Below the pieces are notes generated by a model. The model made no database searches, had not been told where the DNA came from, and was given only the letters and a program-made list of their open reading frames with translations. A program made the translations under genes and the position numbers. Below are positions 1 through 8,671 of a stretch of 64,000 bases of DNA, in pieces; position 1 is the first letter of the stretch; every line of letters begins with the position of its first letter. The stretch comes from Pseudomonas viridiflava (GTDB taxonomy: Bacteria > Pseudomonadota > Gammaproteobacteria > Pseudomonadales > Pseudomonadaceae). The stretch covers positions 310,001-374,000 of the forward strand of contig NZ_UWFA01000170.1 in assembly GCF_900601905.1 (NCBI RefSeq). Direction: 5' to 3'.

Positions 1-145
1 GGCTGGAGGCTTCTATCAATTCAGATGATATGAGTTAGTGCTACAAAAGATTTCTGATGGACCGCCCCCGGGGGTAAGTTTGAGTCACGGCCAAGACGGT
101 CAAGACTTGAACCGCAGTTACTTATCAACTCCGAGGAATAGCGTC

Positions 146-328
146 ATGAATTTCAATCTCTTCTCCATCATCGCCGCGTCTGCCATATCCGCCACCGCTG
201 CATTGCCTGCGCATGCCAGCGTTGATGTCACCACCAGCAAGAATCAGACAACCCAGACGTATACCCCTAAATACTTGCAGCAAAGTGCTAACTTCTACGC
301 AGCACTGGATCACAAGACTCAACAATGA
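146..328 (+). CDS. small secreted/periplasmic protein, unknown function
   Basis: A 60-residue protein with a clear Sec signal peptide: a short N-terminus, a hydrophobic alanine-rich stretch at residues 5-20, and a likely signal peptidase site after Ala-His-Ala (about residue 23). The mature part is about 37 residues, polar, Thr/Gln-rich and without cysteines. A GAGGAA ribosome site lies about 7 bases before the ATG. This favours the ATG at 146 over an upstream in-frame ATG at 38, which would bury the signal peptide. No family is recognised. It stands alone, with REP-type repeats downstream. Confidence 0.6.
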   Translation: MNFNLFSIIAASAISATAALPAHASVDVTTSKNQTTQTYTPKYLQQSANFYAALDHKTQQ

Positions 329-434
329 ATAAGCGATTGAATCCATTCCCGGTTAACGAACCTGTCGCTACCCGGGAATGGATTCGCCAACAAGGCTGTT
401 ATTGAACGCTGTCAGCACTGTTACAGAATAAGGC

Positions 435-534
435 CGCTTTCGCGAGCATGTTCGCTTACCCAGGTTTGTGCGACCCACTGATCATTGCGTATCAGACCCT
501 GCACATTCTGCCAGTGAGCCTGCTCGCGAAAGCG
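435..534. repeat. REP-like inverted doublet
   Basis: The 14-mer CGCTTTCGCGAGCA at 435-448 is perfectly complementary to TGCTCGCGAAAGCG at 521-534, with about 72 bases between. This has the layout of a Pseudomonas REP doublet (REPIN), two short palindromic units in opposite orientation. Confidence 0.6.
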
Positions 535-552
535 CTCCAGGTGTCCCCTATT

Positions 553-588
553 GGCCCGGGTCTCTCATAGGATGCGGGCTTTTTTTTG
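553..588 (+). terminator. possible rho-independent terminator
   Basis: A GCCCG/CGGGC stem with a 17-base loop is followed by a run of eight or nine T. The stem is short, so this is tentative. It could end transcription from the small gene at 146-328. Confidence 0.4.
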
Positions 589-614
589 GAGTGATTTCGG
601 CGTGGACCCCTGAC

Positions 615-708
615 CTGTGGGAGCGAATTCATTCGCGAATGCAGTGTCATGAACGATGAAAGTGCATCGTATGTACTGGCCTCTTCGCGAATGAATTCGC
701 TCCCACAA
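615..708. repeat. REP doublet, GAATTCATTCGCGAA type
   Basis: The unit TGGGAGCGAATTCATTCGCG (in 617-639) recurs as its reverse complement at 684-706. The same unit pair occurs again at 6868-6962, so this is a dispersed family. Confidence 0.75.
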
Positions 709-832
709 AGGAATGCGTCATGTCCTTGCGCTTATCAACCCAACTGATATCCGCTATTCCCAGACATGGTTGTTCAATAGTGCTGCATTTAACTATCTTG
801 TCGGCCTGGAAACACATCACGGAGCGACACCC

Positions 833-1006
833 ATGGCCACTGCCATTTTGCATTCAATCAAACAAGGCGCTTATATCGCCATTTCGCTTTATGTGGTCTT
901 TATTGCAGTGGTCACTGTTACCAGCATGAGTCCGCAACTGACGACGCCATCGACTCAGTCCCTTGTCGAGCGTACGGCGTTGAACACTCAGGAGCGTGCA
1001 TCGTGA
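833..1006 (+). CDS. small single-pass membrane protein, unknown
   Basis: A 57-residue ORF starting at ATG 833, with GGAG about 8 bases upstream. Residues 10-32 form one hydrophobic helix (Ala/Ile/Val-rich, containing a YVVF core). The remainder is a polar Ser/Thr/Gln-rich tail. No family is recognised. Its stop overlaps a GTG that could start the following ORF (GTGA overlap). The small size and lack of homology cues keep confidence moderate. Confidence 0.45.
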   Translation: MATAILHSIKQGAYIAISLYVVFIAVVTVTSMSPQLTTPSTQSLVERTALNTQERAS

Positions 1007-1209
1007 GTGGTGGCAAGTTGTGGGTGACAGCGGGATTGGCGGTGATGATCAATGGCAGTTCATTGTTGGGTATTGGCCAGAACTCGGTCGGCGGGGTGGC
1101 ACGCAATATTGAATGCAGGTATGAAATTGCTCAGGCCATCGCGGTATCCCGGGCGCAGAAAGTGGTGGCGGGGAATCGGCCGGAACGGGTTGGACATTCG
1201 CTCAGCTAA
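1003..1209 (+). CDS. possible small ORF coupled to the preceding one
   Basis: A 68-residue frame that would start at GTG 1003, overlapping the previous stop by four bases. The N-terminal third is mildly hydrophobic and Gly-rich, and the rest is basic. No family is recognised and no independent ribosome site is seen, so translation would depend on coupling. It may be a chance ORF. Confidence 0.25.
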   Translation: MSGGKLWVTAGLAVMINGSSLLGIGQNSVGGVARNIECRYEIAQAIAVSRAQKVVAGNRPERVGHSLS

Positions 1210-1233
1210 CGAGCATCAGGTTTGGCGGGCCGC

Positions 1234-1323
1234 CTGTAGGAGTGCGCTTGCTCGCGATAGCGGTAGACCAGACGACAAGTTATCGACAGGGAGACCGCTA
1301 TCGCGAGCAAGCTCACTCCTACC
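1234..1323. repeat. REP doublet, TTGCTCGCGATAG type
   Basis: GTAGGAGTGCGCTTGCTCGC, within 1234-1260, is mirrored by CTATCGCGAGCAAGCTCACT in 1298-1323. It lies between the small ORFs and the 3' end of the convergent GST gene. Confidence 0.7.
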
Positions 1324-1338
1324 AATTCAGTGTCGCTG

Positions 1339-1938
1339 TCACTTGACCATCACCGCTTTGAACAATGCAGACTCAACAAAGCGCTGCAGCCAGCCGCGCA
1401 ACTTGGGATAGGGGCTCGTGGCAAACCATTCGGGCTCGACCGCGCTGAACTGCCGGACGAAGGGGGCCAGGGCAATGTCCGCCAGGGTCAGACGCTGTGT
1501 TACCAGAAAGTCCCGGTGCTGCAGGCGAGTTTCCAGTGTTTGCAGGAACACTTCGGCTTGCTGCCGATAGTGGTCCTGCGCAAACTCCGGGTAGCGTACG
1601 AAATACTTGTAGCGATCCAGGTGCTGTTTGAACACCTGATCATTGTGCTCCACCAGTGCCTGAATCTCCCGACGGCCATCGCCATCCTCAATCAGCAACC
1701 AGTTGTCCGGGTCATTCTGGGCCAGGGCCCAGTGCATGATGTCCAGGCTTTGCTCCAATACCCGATCACCCAGCACCAGCACCGGGACGGTTCCTTTGGG
1801 TGAGCGTTCGAGCATGTGCGGCGGTTTGGCCTTGAGGCTGATTTCGTGGATCTGCACCGAGCAGCCCGCGTAACGCAACGCCATACGAGCGCGCATGGCG
1901 TAGGGGCAACGGCGGAACGAGTAAAGCACTGCATCCAT
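1339..1938 (-). CDS. glutathione S-transferase family protein
   Basis: A 199-residue protein of usual GST length. The N-terminal thioredoxin-like half (about 1-75) has the motif SFRRCPYAMRARMAL, with Cys-Pro-Tyr in the GST/glutaredoxin active-site position, and the cis-Pro motif GTVPVL at about 48-53. It is followed by an ESxxI-like EQSLDIM motif. The C-terminal half is helical with the N-capping LTLADIALAPF. It is predicted to be a cytoplasmic glutathione transferase or reductase; the substrate is unknown. The start ATG overlaps the sbcC stop by one base (TAATG), so it is probably translated from the sbcDC transcript. Confidence 0.85.
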   Translation of the reverse strand: MDAVLYSFRRCPYAMRARMALRYAGCSVQIHEISLKAKPPHMLERSPKGTVPVLVLGDRVLEQSLDIMHWALAQNDPDNWLLIEDGDGRREIQALVEHNDQVFKQHLDRYKYFVRYPEFAQDHYRQQAEVFLQTLETRLQHRDFLVTQRLTLADIALAPFVRQFSAVEPEWFATSPYPKLRGWLQRFVESALFKAVMVK

Positions 1939-4900
1939 TAGTGGCTGACCTCCACGGTGCTCAGGCCGTTGCCTTGACGGCGAACCTGAATCTGCACCGG
2001 AATTCGTTCGTGCATTTCCTGCACATGCGAGATAACCCCGACCTTGCGACCCTGAGCCTGCAGGCCATCCAGTGCGTCCATGGCCAGTTGCAGGGATTCT
2101 GGATCGAGACTGCCGAAACCTTCGTCGATGAACAGGGATTCGATTTTCAGCGTGCTGGACGCCATGGACGCCAGCCCCAGTGCCAGCGCCAGGGACACAA
2201 GGAAGGTTTCGCCCCCGGACAGCGAATGCACCGAACGCAGTTCGTCACCCATCTCGGTGTCCATGACCAGCAGACCCAGCATGCTGCCGCCGCGTTTCAG
2301 ACGATAGCGACGCACCAGTTGCCTGAGCTGGGCGTTGGCGTGATGCACCAGCAGGTCAAGGTTATAGGCCTGGGCGATCTTGCGGAATTTGTCGCCCTCG
2401 GCCGAACCGATCAGCGCTGCCAGCCTGGCCCAGCGCAGGTATTCGCTGTGGGCGCTGGCGATCTGCTCCTGCAACTCGCGGCTGGCATTATTGCGGCGCT
2501 CGTCTTCGCTCACCTGGGCGCGCAGATCGGCGCATTGTTGTTCATGTTCGGCGCTGGATTGCTGCGCTTGCTCGAGCGCTGCGCGCAGTTGCTCGGCATC
2601 GGTGATGTCGCTGTGATGCGCCTGGTGCTGCTGCACCTGCTTGTCGCGTTCCTGCAGCAGGATGCGGCTTTGCTCGAGGTTTTTCTCGGCTTGCTGCAGC
2701 TGCTGGCGCACCTGACTGACACCTTCGTCGCTGTAACCCAGTAATGTTTCAAGAGCGGCGTCGTCCAGTTCCGCATGGCTGGCGCGCCAGTGGGCGATCT
2801 GCTGATTGAGCTCGGTACATTCGTCTTGCAGCTCTTGCAGACGCGCTTGCTCGCTTTGCAGCCCGGTGGCCAGTTTGATCAGCTCGCTGCGGGCCTGTTG
2901 CAGTGCCTCACCGGCGTCGCCTTGGGCGCGGCGCGCCTGCTCCAGAGCGGCGTCCAGTAGTTGTTGCCAGTGCTCGGCGCTGGCGTGGTCGCCGAGCATT
3001 TCGTCAAGGCGCTGCTGGCTGGTCGCCTGCTGGTGTTGCAGGGCAGCAAGGCGCTGTTGCTGTTGGTCGCGGGTCTGTTCAAGATTGCGCAGGTTGTCTT
3101 GCTCGCGCTCGATTTTACGGGCGCGCTCGCTGTGTTCCTGCTGTTCGTCCTGCTGACGATCAAGCTGCTCCAGCCGTTGCGCGATGTCGTTGTCCAGCTG
3201 CATGAAGCTGTCGGTGGCCGCTTCACGCCAGCGCGGCAGGCTTTCGGCGGGCAATAGCGGCTCGAACTCCTGCAGCGCGGCTTCAAAGGCCTGATTGTCC
3301 AGCGCGATGTTGCGTTGCTGGTCATCAAGCATCTTCATTGCCAGCTGGGCGCCATCCCGTGCGGCTTGCACGTTCTGCTGCAACTGCTCGGCCTGTTGCT
3401 GCACCTTGAGCAGCTGACGCTGGCGTTGTTCGCCGCTGGCGATTTCTTCGCGCAGGGTATGGAGCCGTTCGCTCAGCCAGTCAGCCCGCTGCTGCCCGGG
3501 CTGTTCCAGCAGGCGCGGGTACAGCGCATGGGCCTGAAGTTCGGGGTCGAGTGTCTGCAGTTGCCCGGCGAGCTGCTCCAGCTGTGGCCGGGCCTGTTTC
3601 AGACGGGCGTTGAGTTCGCTGACTTCGCTGCGCAACTCGACGAGTTTTTCTGCAAGTTGGCCGACCTTGACTCGGGCGCTGGTTTCTTCGCTGTCGTCAT
3701 GGCCGGACAGCGCCTGCAGCAGCGCGTCGGCCTGATGATAAGGATGATCTTCGCTGCCGCACACCGGGCACGGCTGTTGATCGATCAGTTGTCCACGCAG
3801 CTCTTCGACACTGGCGCTGCGGGCCAGGCGTTGGCGTTGCAGCAATTCAACGGTGGTTTTCAGCGCAAGTTCGGCGGCTTCGTGATCGGTTTTCAGCTGC
3901 AGGCCGCTGGCGATGGCCTGGGTACGTCGCTCGTTGGCCTGCTGTTGTTGCAGTTCGATTTCCCGCAGACGGCTGTCGATGTCCTGATGCCGCTGCCAGA
4001 TGCGCTCCAGCGAATCATGGTCAGCGTGTTGTCGGCGGTTGTCCTGTAACAACTGGTCAAGCCGCTGGATCTCGGCGCTGACAGCCTCGGCCTTGACCTG
4101 GGCTTCGCTGTACAGCGCTTGCAGCGCAGTGCGCCGGTCAGTCAATAGCTGCTCGGCGCGGGTGGCGTTCTGTTCCAGATCCGGCAGTTCCTCGCGTCCC
4201 TTGTTCAAGCGGGCGTTGAGTTTGACCGCCTCCTGTAAGCGCGGCCGGTAGGCTTTCCAGGCCTGACTGAGCGGGGCAAGTGCGGCACTTTTTTCCAGTT
4301 CAACGGCAATCGCCTGCAGGCATTGGTCCAGCAGGCGTTGTTGCTCCAGCAGCTGATTCAGCGCGGTCTGGCCGTCAGCCCTGGCGCGTTCGGCGGTGTC
4401 CGCCTGGGCGAGGGCGTTTTGCACTTCTTTGTTGAGGTGGCTGAGGTTGCCCTGTTGTTCGAAAGCCTGGCCGATGATGGGCGCGGCGGCTTTTTTCTGT
4501 TGCTCGGCCTGTTCCAGTGCGCTGTTGGCGGCCAGCAGCTTTTGTTCAAGGTCGGTCTGTCGCGTTTGCAGCTCGCTCTGGCGTTGCGCATGCTCAGTGA
4601 TCTGCGCGCTAAGTGGGCTCAGTTGGGCATCGAGGCGATTGCGTTGGGCGAACAGGTGGCGTTGCGGGGCGAGTCGCTCAAGCTGACCCAGCAGCTGGCG
4701 CTGGCTGCTCTGGTTGTCCCAGTCCTGCTGGGCGCTGCTCAACTGTTCGCGGGCGCTCAGGTGTTCGTCGCGCAGGCGCTGCAGTTCGGTCAGCCATTGT
4801 TGCTTGAGTTCCAGCTGGCGCTGCACTGCTTGATGGGTCTTGAGTTGCTGTTGCGCATCGCTGAAGCGTTGCTCCAGCTCCACGCGTTGCTCCGGCGGCA

Positions 4901-5582
4901 TCGGCGCGATACCGGTGGCCATGAGCTTGAGGTCGTCATGGACCTTTTCGGCTTCTCGGCTTTTGCTGAACGCGCGTCGCCCGAGCTGGCTGTAGATCGC
5001 CGTGTCGGTGAGCTTTTCCAGCAGCTCGCTGCGCTCCTTGTCATCAGCCTTGAGGAATGCGCTGAATTCACTCTGGGCAAGCATGACGGCGCGGGTGAAC
5101 TGCTCGAAATTCAGCCCCAGGCGGGCTTCGAGCATGGTTTTGTATTCAGTCTTGTTCTGGGTGCTGAGGATCTGGTCGCTGTCCAGGTCGGTCAGGGTCT
5201 GCCGGCTGGCCTGGAGTTTTTTCGCTGCGTTGTCCCGGGCGCGGTTGGTTTCCCAGCGGGCGCGATAGCGGCGTTTGTCGATGCCGACGAAATCCACTTC
5301 AGCGTAACCACTGCCGGTGCCACGACGCAGCAGCGTGCGTGGATCGTTGGTGCTGATATCGCCGTCGATTTCCGGGACCCTGGACTGGCCGATATTGCTC
5401 AGGCGCGGAATTGCCCCGAACAGCGCCAGGCACAAGGCATCGAGCAAGGTGCTCTTACCCGCGCCGGTCGGCCCGGTGATGGCGAACAGCCCGGCGCTGG
5501 CCAGCGGTTCGGCGGTGAAATCCAGTTCGAATGGCCCGGCCAGGGACGCGAGGTTCTTGAGGCGGATGGCGAGGATTTTCAT
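1938..5582 (-). CDS. sbcC: exonuclease SbcCD, ATPase subunit SbcC
   Basis: 1214 residues, an SMC/Rad50-type ATPase. It pairs with the SbcD nuclease to cleave hairpins and process DNA ends. The N-terminus has Walker A GPTGAGKSTLLDA at about 38-50. Long Gln/Glu/Leu-rich coiled coils flank a zinc hook CPVCG near the middle (about 605). The C-terminus has the ABC signature LSGGETF and Walker B LFIDEGFGSLD. The length is slightly above that of E. coli SbcC (about 1050 aa), as is common in Pseudomonas. The start codon overlaps the sbcD stop by four bases (ATGA), which indicates translational coupling. High Gln content in the coiled coils makes long spurious ORFs on the other strand. Confidence 0.95.
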   Translation of the reverse strand: MKILAIRLKNLASLAGPFELDFTAEPLASAGLFAITGPTGAGKSTLLDALCLALFGAIPRLSNIGQSRVPEIDGDISTNDPRTLLRRGTGSGYAEVDFVGIDKRRYRARWETNRARDNAAKKLQASRQTLTDLDSDQILSTQNKTEYKTMLEARLGLNFEQFTRAVMLAQSEFSAFLKADDKERSELLEKLTDTAIYSQLGRRAFSKSREAEKVHDDLKLMATGIAPMPPEQRVELEQRFSDAQQQLKTHQAVQRQLELKQQWLTELQRLRDEHLSAREQLSSAQQDWDNQSSQRQLLGQLERLAPQRHLFAQRNRLDAQLSPLSAQITEHAQRQSELQTRQTDLEQKLLAANSALEQAEQQKKAAAPIIGQAFEQQGNLSHLNKEVQNALAQADTAERARADGQTALNQLLEQQRLLDQCLQAIAVELEKSAALAPLSQAWKAYRPRLQEAVKLNARLNKGREELPDLEQNATRAEQLLTDRRTALQALYSEAQVKAEAVSAEIQRLDQLLQDNRRQHADHDSLERIWQRHQDIDSRLREIELQQQQANERRTQAIASGLQLKTDHEAAELALKTTVELLQRQRLARSASVEELRGQLIDQQPCPVCGSEDHPYHQADALLQALSGHDDSEETSARVKVGQLAEKLVELRSEVSELNARLKQARPQLEQLAGQLQTLDPELQAHALYPRLLEQPGQQRADWLSERLHTLREEIASGEQRQRQLLKVQQQAEQLQQNVQAARDGAQLAMKMLDDQQRNIALDNQAFEAALQEFEPLLPAESLPRWREAATDSFMQLDNDIAQRLEQLDRQQDEQQEHSERARKIEREQDNLRNLEQTRDQQQQRLAALQHQQATSQQRLDEMLGDHASAEHWQQLLDAALEQARRAQGDAGEALQQARSELIKLATGLQSEQARLQELQDECTELNQQIAHWRASHAELDDAALETLLGYSDEGVSQVRQQLQQAEKNLEQSRILLQERDKQVQQHQAHHSDITDAEQLRAALEQAQQSSAEHEQQCADLRAQVSEDERRNNASRELQEQIASAHSEYLRWARLAALIGSAEGDKFRKIAQAYNLDLLVHHANAQLRQLVRRYRLKRGGSMLGLLVMDTEMGDELRSVHSLSGGETFLVSLALALGLASMASSTLKIESLFIDEGFGSLDPESLQLAMDALDGLQAQGRKVGVISHVQEMHERIPVQIQVRRQGNGLSTVEVSH

Positions 5583-6823
5583 GGTTGTTCGCTCTCCAGC
5601 TGGACTTCCTGCAACAGCGTGGCGAAGTCACTCAGGGTGTGTTCGTCGACCTCGCTGCCGTAATTGTCGAGCCATGCCCGGCTGAACAGCTCCTGCGGGC
5701 TGAGCTGATCCAGTTCGATCAGGCCTTCATCGCTCTCGACGCCATCGCCGCTGCCTTTACCTGCATACTCGGCACCGATGCGCACCAGACGCACGGCTTT
5801 GCCTTCCAGTGCGGCCTCGATCTGATTGCGCAGGTCTGGCTGCGGTTCGTCCAGCCGCACCCGGACTTCCAGCCAGGGTTGACGGTCGATGTCGGCCAGC
5901 AGGTCGATGTCCGGCAGTTCCTTGAGTTGTAACAGCAGGTCGGCCAGCGGTGCCGGGCCGATGCGTCGCAGGTTGACGGCACGCGGGATCAACAGGCTTT
6001 CAACGCTGCGCAGTTGGTCGCCGTCGCAGTCGATTTCGAGGATCTGGTGTAGATAGCCGATTTCCGAAAACGACAACGGGATCGGCGAGCCGCTGTAGCG
6101 GATGCGTTCTTCGCCATTGACCCGCTGGGGTTTGTGCAGGTGACCCAGGGCAACGTAAGTGATGCTGTCGCCAAACAGGCTGGCGGGCAGAGCCTCGGCG
6201 TTGCCGATGATCAGGCTGCGCTCGGAATCTTCCGAGACCGAGCCGCCAGCCATGTGCGCGTGACTGATGGCGATCAACGCCTGGCCGGGCTGGCGTTTGA
6301 GGTTGGCTGCTGCGATCAGCAGTTCGTGAACCTGACCAATACCGCGCAGGTAGTTATCGCCCAGCATCGGGCCGGTGACCTCGGCGGGCCGCAGGAAGGG
6401 CAGCGCCAGGCACCAGGCAGCGATTTCGCCACTGGCGTCGGGCAGCGGCAACAGCAGACGTTCGACGTCAAGGGTGCCGTCATCAAGCCACAGCACCCGG
6501 CCCAGCGCGTGGGTCCGCAAACGCCGCATCAGCGGCGCGGGCAGTTCGATGCGAGAGCCGGAGTCGTGGTTGCCGGCGATCATCACGATGGTCAGCAGCG
6601 GCTGTTGTTCGTGAGCGTTGACGATGAAGTCATACAGCCGCTCCTGGGCTTTGACCGGCGGGTTGACCGTGTCGAAGATATCGCCCGCGATCAGCAGGAC
6701 ATCAGGCTTGCGCTCAGCCAGCCTGGTCAGCAGCCAGCTCAGGAAGCAGGCATGTTCGAAGTCCCGCTCCTGGCCATGAAGGTTCTGGCCAAGGTGCCAG
6801 TCGGAGGTGTGGAACAGTCGCAT
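5579..6823 (-). CDS. sbcD: exonuclease SbcCD, nuclease subunit SbcD
   Basis: 414 residues, a Mre11-type metallophosphoesterase. The phosphoesterase motifs are in order: TSDWHLGQ (about 6-13), GDIFD (about 47-51), GNHDSG (about 85-90) and the later ISHAH and GHLHKPQ metal-binding histidines. It is the Mn-dependent nuclease partner of SbcC. First gene of the sbcD-sbcC-GST unit; the region upstream of its start contains a REP doublet. Confidence 0.95.
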   Translation of the reverse strand: MRLFHTSDWHLGQNLHGQERDFEHACFLSWLLTRLAERKPDVLLIAGDIFDTVNPPVKAQERLYDFIVNAHEQQPLLTIVMIAGNHDSGSRIELPAPLMRRLRTHALGRVLWLDDGTLDVERLLLPLPDASGEIAAWCLALPFLRPAEVTGPMLGDNYLRGIGQVHELLIAAANLKRQPGQALIAISHAHMAGGSVSEDSERSLIIGNAEALPASLFGDSITYVALGHLHKPQRVNGEERIRYSGSPIPLSFSEIGYLHQILEIDCDGDQLRSVESLLIPRAVNLRRIGPAPLADLLLQLKELPDIDLLADIDRQPWLEVRVRLDEPQPDLRNQIEAALEGKAVRLVRIGAEYAGKGSGDGVESDEGLIELDQLSPQELFSRAWLDNYGSEVDEHTLSDFATLLQEVQLESEQP

Positions 6824-6867
6824 GGGTAATCAATCCTGAATTGGGGCTTGTAGGAGCGCGGTGGGAC

Positions 6868-6962
6868 CTGTGGGAGCGAATTCATTCGCGAAAAGGCCAG
6901 TACATTCAGCAGATTTCCATCGGCCGAACCACCGTTTTCGCGAATGAATTCGCTCCCACAGA
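6868..6962. repeat. REP doublet, GAATTCATTCGCGAA type
   Basis: TGTGGGAGCGAATTCATTCG in 6869-6892 is mirrored by CGAATGAATTCGCTCCCACA in 6941-6960. It is the same family as 615-708 and sits between the 3' end of batD and the sbcD start. Confidence 0.8.
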
Positions 6963-6988
6963 GGGGCGTATTGCCAACCCAACACTTC

Positions 6989-8671
6989 CTATTTTGGATA
7001 CAACGGCGGCAGGCTCTGGTCGCTTGCCGGGTCTTGAATGTGTTCGGGTGCCGGTAGAGTGCGCACGGCCCGCCACAGTTCCTCGCCCAGCCATAACTGG
7101 CCGGTTTCGCTGTAAAGCGCGCCGTTCAGGCCGTCGAGGGCATCGGACAGCGGCACGAAGCGTGCGGCCATATCGGCCAGGGTTTCCGGTTGCTGGCGGG
7201 CCCAGGCATCCAGGGCCTGGCGGGTGGCCTGCGGGTCGTTGGCCAGGCTGGCGCGCTTGAGATCGTCCAGCACCGTGCGCGGGCTGGGGCCGGTCTGCAC
7301 GGCGCGGGCCACTGCCGGTTGCCAGCGGGCACGCCACCACAGGATCACGCCAGCCAGCGTCGTGAAGGCAAAAAACAGCGTACTCATCTGCCACGGCCAG
7401 ACCGGCGGGCCGATGACGGTCACGCCAGCCAGATCGTTATTGACCGGGGTGTCGACTTCCAGCCCCGGATTGACGCTGATCTGCAGGGCGCGTGCTGGCA
7501 GGGTGGTGTGTTCCAGGTGATCTTCGAAAGTGTTCCACCAGACGATGTCGACTGCGGGCACGTCAATTGCGCCCGGACGATTCGGCACCAGCGCCTCGCG
7601 CTCTTCACGGCTGCCGATAATGCCGCGCTCACTGATCAGGTTCGCCAGTTTGGGCTGATCCGGATAGCGGCGCAGGCTGCTGACCTCGGTGGCTGGCAGC
7701 GGTGGCAGTTGCGCGCTGGACAGGCCTTCGACCTTGAGGGTCAAGGTGCGGGTCAACGAGTCGCCAACCTGACTGCTGCCCGGCTCCGGACTCCAGCTTT
7801 CGCTCAGCTGTACGCTGCGCGCAGGTAGCCAAGGGGCATCCGCCGGGTAATTGGCCGGTTTGGCTTTTACGGTCAGCGGCACCTGAGTGGAGCTGACCCG
7901 CATCACTTTGCCCGGCTGCGGCCCGAACGAGGTGCCAGGCTCATTGTTTTTTGAAGGGTTTTGCGACGGTTCCGGGTTGGGCTGGACCAGCGTGGCACTG
8001 AACACTTGCGGCGGGATCATCAGGGTGCCGCTGTGCTGCGGGTAAATTCCGTAGCGCATCTCGATCACGCCGTGGCGAATACCGTTGATGAGCTTTTCGT
8101 AGGTGCGTGATTCACCCAGCTTCTCGACCCGGGCACCCGCAAGTTCCAGCGGGCTCAGGGTGCTGTCATCGAACAGCGATACCGAATGGTAAATGCGCAG
8201 GGTCAATACCGCCTGGGCCTGCACATAGACATTGTCTTTATCCAGGGTCGCTTCGATAAACACTGGCGCCTGTTGTGCCGCCTGAGCCGGGTTGTCGCTC
8301 TGAATGACTTGCAGGGTAATCGGCTGGCTTTTCAGCTCGCCCAGCTCAAGAGAGGGGATGACCACCGAACCGGTCTGTTTGGGTAGCAGGGTAATGATCC
8401 AGCGGGTGGTGGCCTGATTGCCGCCATCAAGGGTATTGAGGCGGTTGATCTGGCGGGTGCCGCCCACATCGAAAATGGCTTCCAGCGCGGCCAGGTCGGG
8501 TTTGCCGAATTGGGTGACGTCGCTGGTCTCCAGGGTCAATTCCACGGTTTCGCCGGAATTGAGGCGCGTGCGATCGACGCTGGCCACCAGCTCCGCCGCC
8601 TGGCCGGGCAGGGCGATAAGCCATGGCGAGCAGAGCAGCAGGCTGAGTAATAAGTGTGCGGCGCGACTCAT
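6989..8671 (-). CDS. BatD-family protein
   Basis: 560 residues. A Sec signal peptide is visible at 1-26 (LLLSLLLCSPWLIA core, cleavage after GQA). It is followed by beta-rich BatD repeats (for example TQFGKPDLAAL and WIITLLPKQTG), and a transmembrane helix near 430-450 precedes a cytoplasmic tail. BatD proteins are membrane-anchored periplasmic components encoded with MoxR ATPases and VWA proteins; they were linked to aerotolerance in Bacteroides, but their molecular role is unclear. Last gene of the moxR operon; its start overlaps the preceding stop by four bases. Confidence 0.85.
   Translation of the reverse strand: MSRAAHLLLSLLLCSPWLIALPGQAAELVASVDRTRLNSGETVELTLETSDVTQFGKPDLAALEAIFDVGGTRQINRLNTLDGGNQATTRWIITLLPKQTGSVVIPSLELGELKSQPITLQVIQSDNPAQAAQQAPVFIEATLDKDNVYVQAQAVLTLRIYHSVSLFDDSTLSPLELAGARVEKLGESRTYEKLINGIRHGVIEMRYGIYPQHSGTLMIPPQVFSATLVQPNPEPSQNPSKNNEPGTSFGPQPGKVMRVSSTQVPLTVKAKPANYPADAPWLPARSVQLSESWSPEPGSSQVGDSLTRTLTLKVEGLSSAQLPPLPATEVSSLRRYPDQPKLANLISERGIIGSREEREALVPNRPGAIDVPAVDIVWWNTFEDHLEHTTLPARALQISVNPGLEVDTPVNNDLAGVTVIGPPVWPWQMSTLFFAFTTLAGVILWWRARWQPAVARAVQTGPSPRTVLDDLKRASLANDPQATRQALDAWARQQPETLADMAARFVPLSDALDGLNGALYSETGQLWLGEELWRAVRTLPAPEHIQDPASDQSLPPLYPK

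Larger units (their letters stand above)
329..832. other. non-coding stretch with repeats and a terminator
   Basis: No convincing gene is seen. The region holds two inverted-repeat (REP-like) doublets and one rho-independent terminator-like hairpin, annotated separately. The reading frame 468-659 runs through the repeats and has no ribosome site. Confidence 0.6.

Noticed and set aside
468..659. Plus-strand 63-codon frame
   Set aside because: Runs through REP units and a terminator; no ribosome site.
4323..5663. Long plus-strand frame opposite sbcC (446 codons)
   Set aside because: Shadow of the Gln/Glu/Leu-rich sbcC coding strand; composition is typical of antisense frames, no ribosome site, no family pattern.
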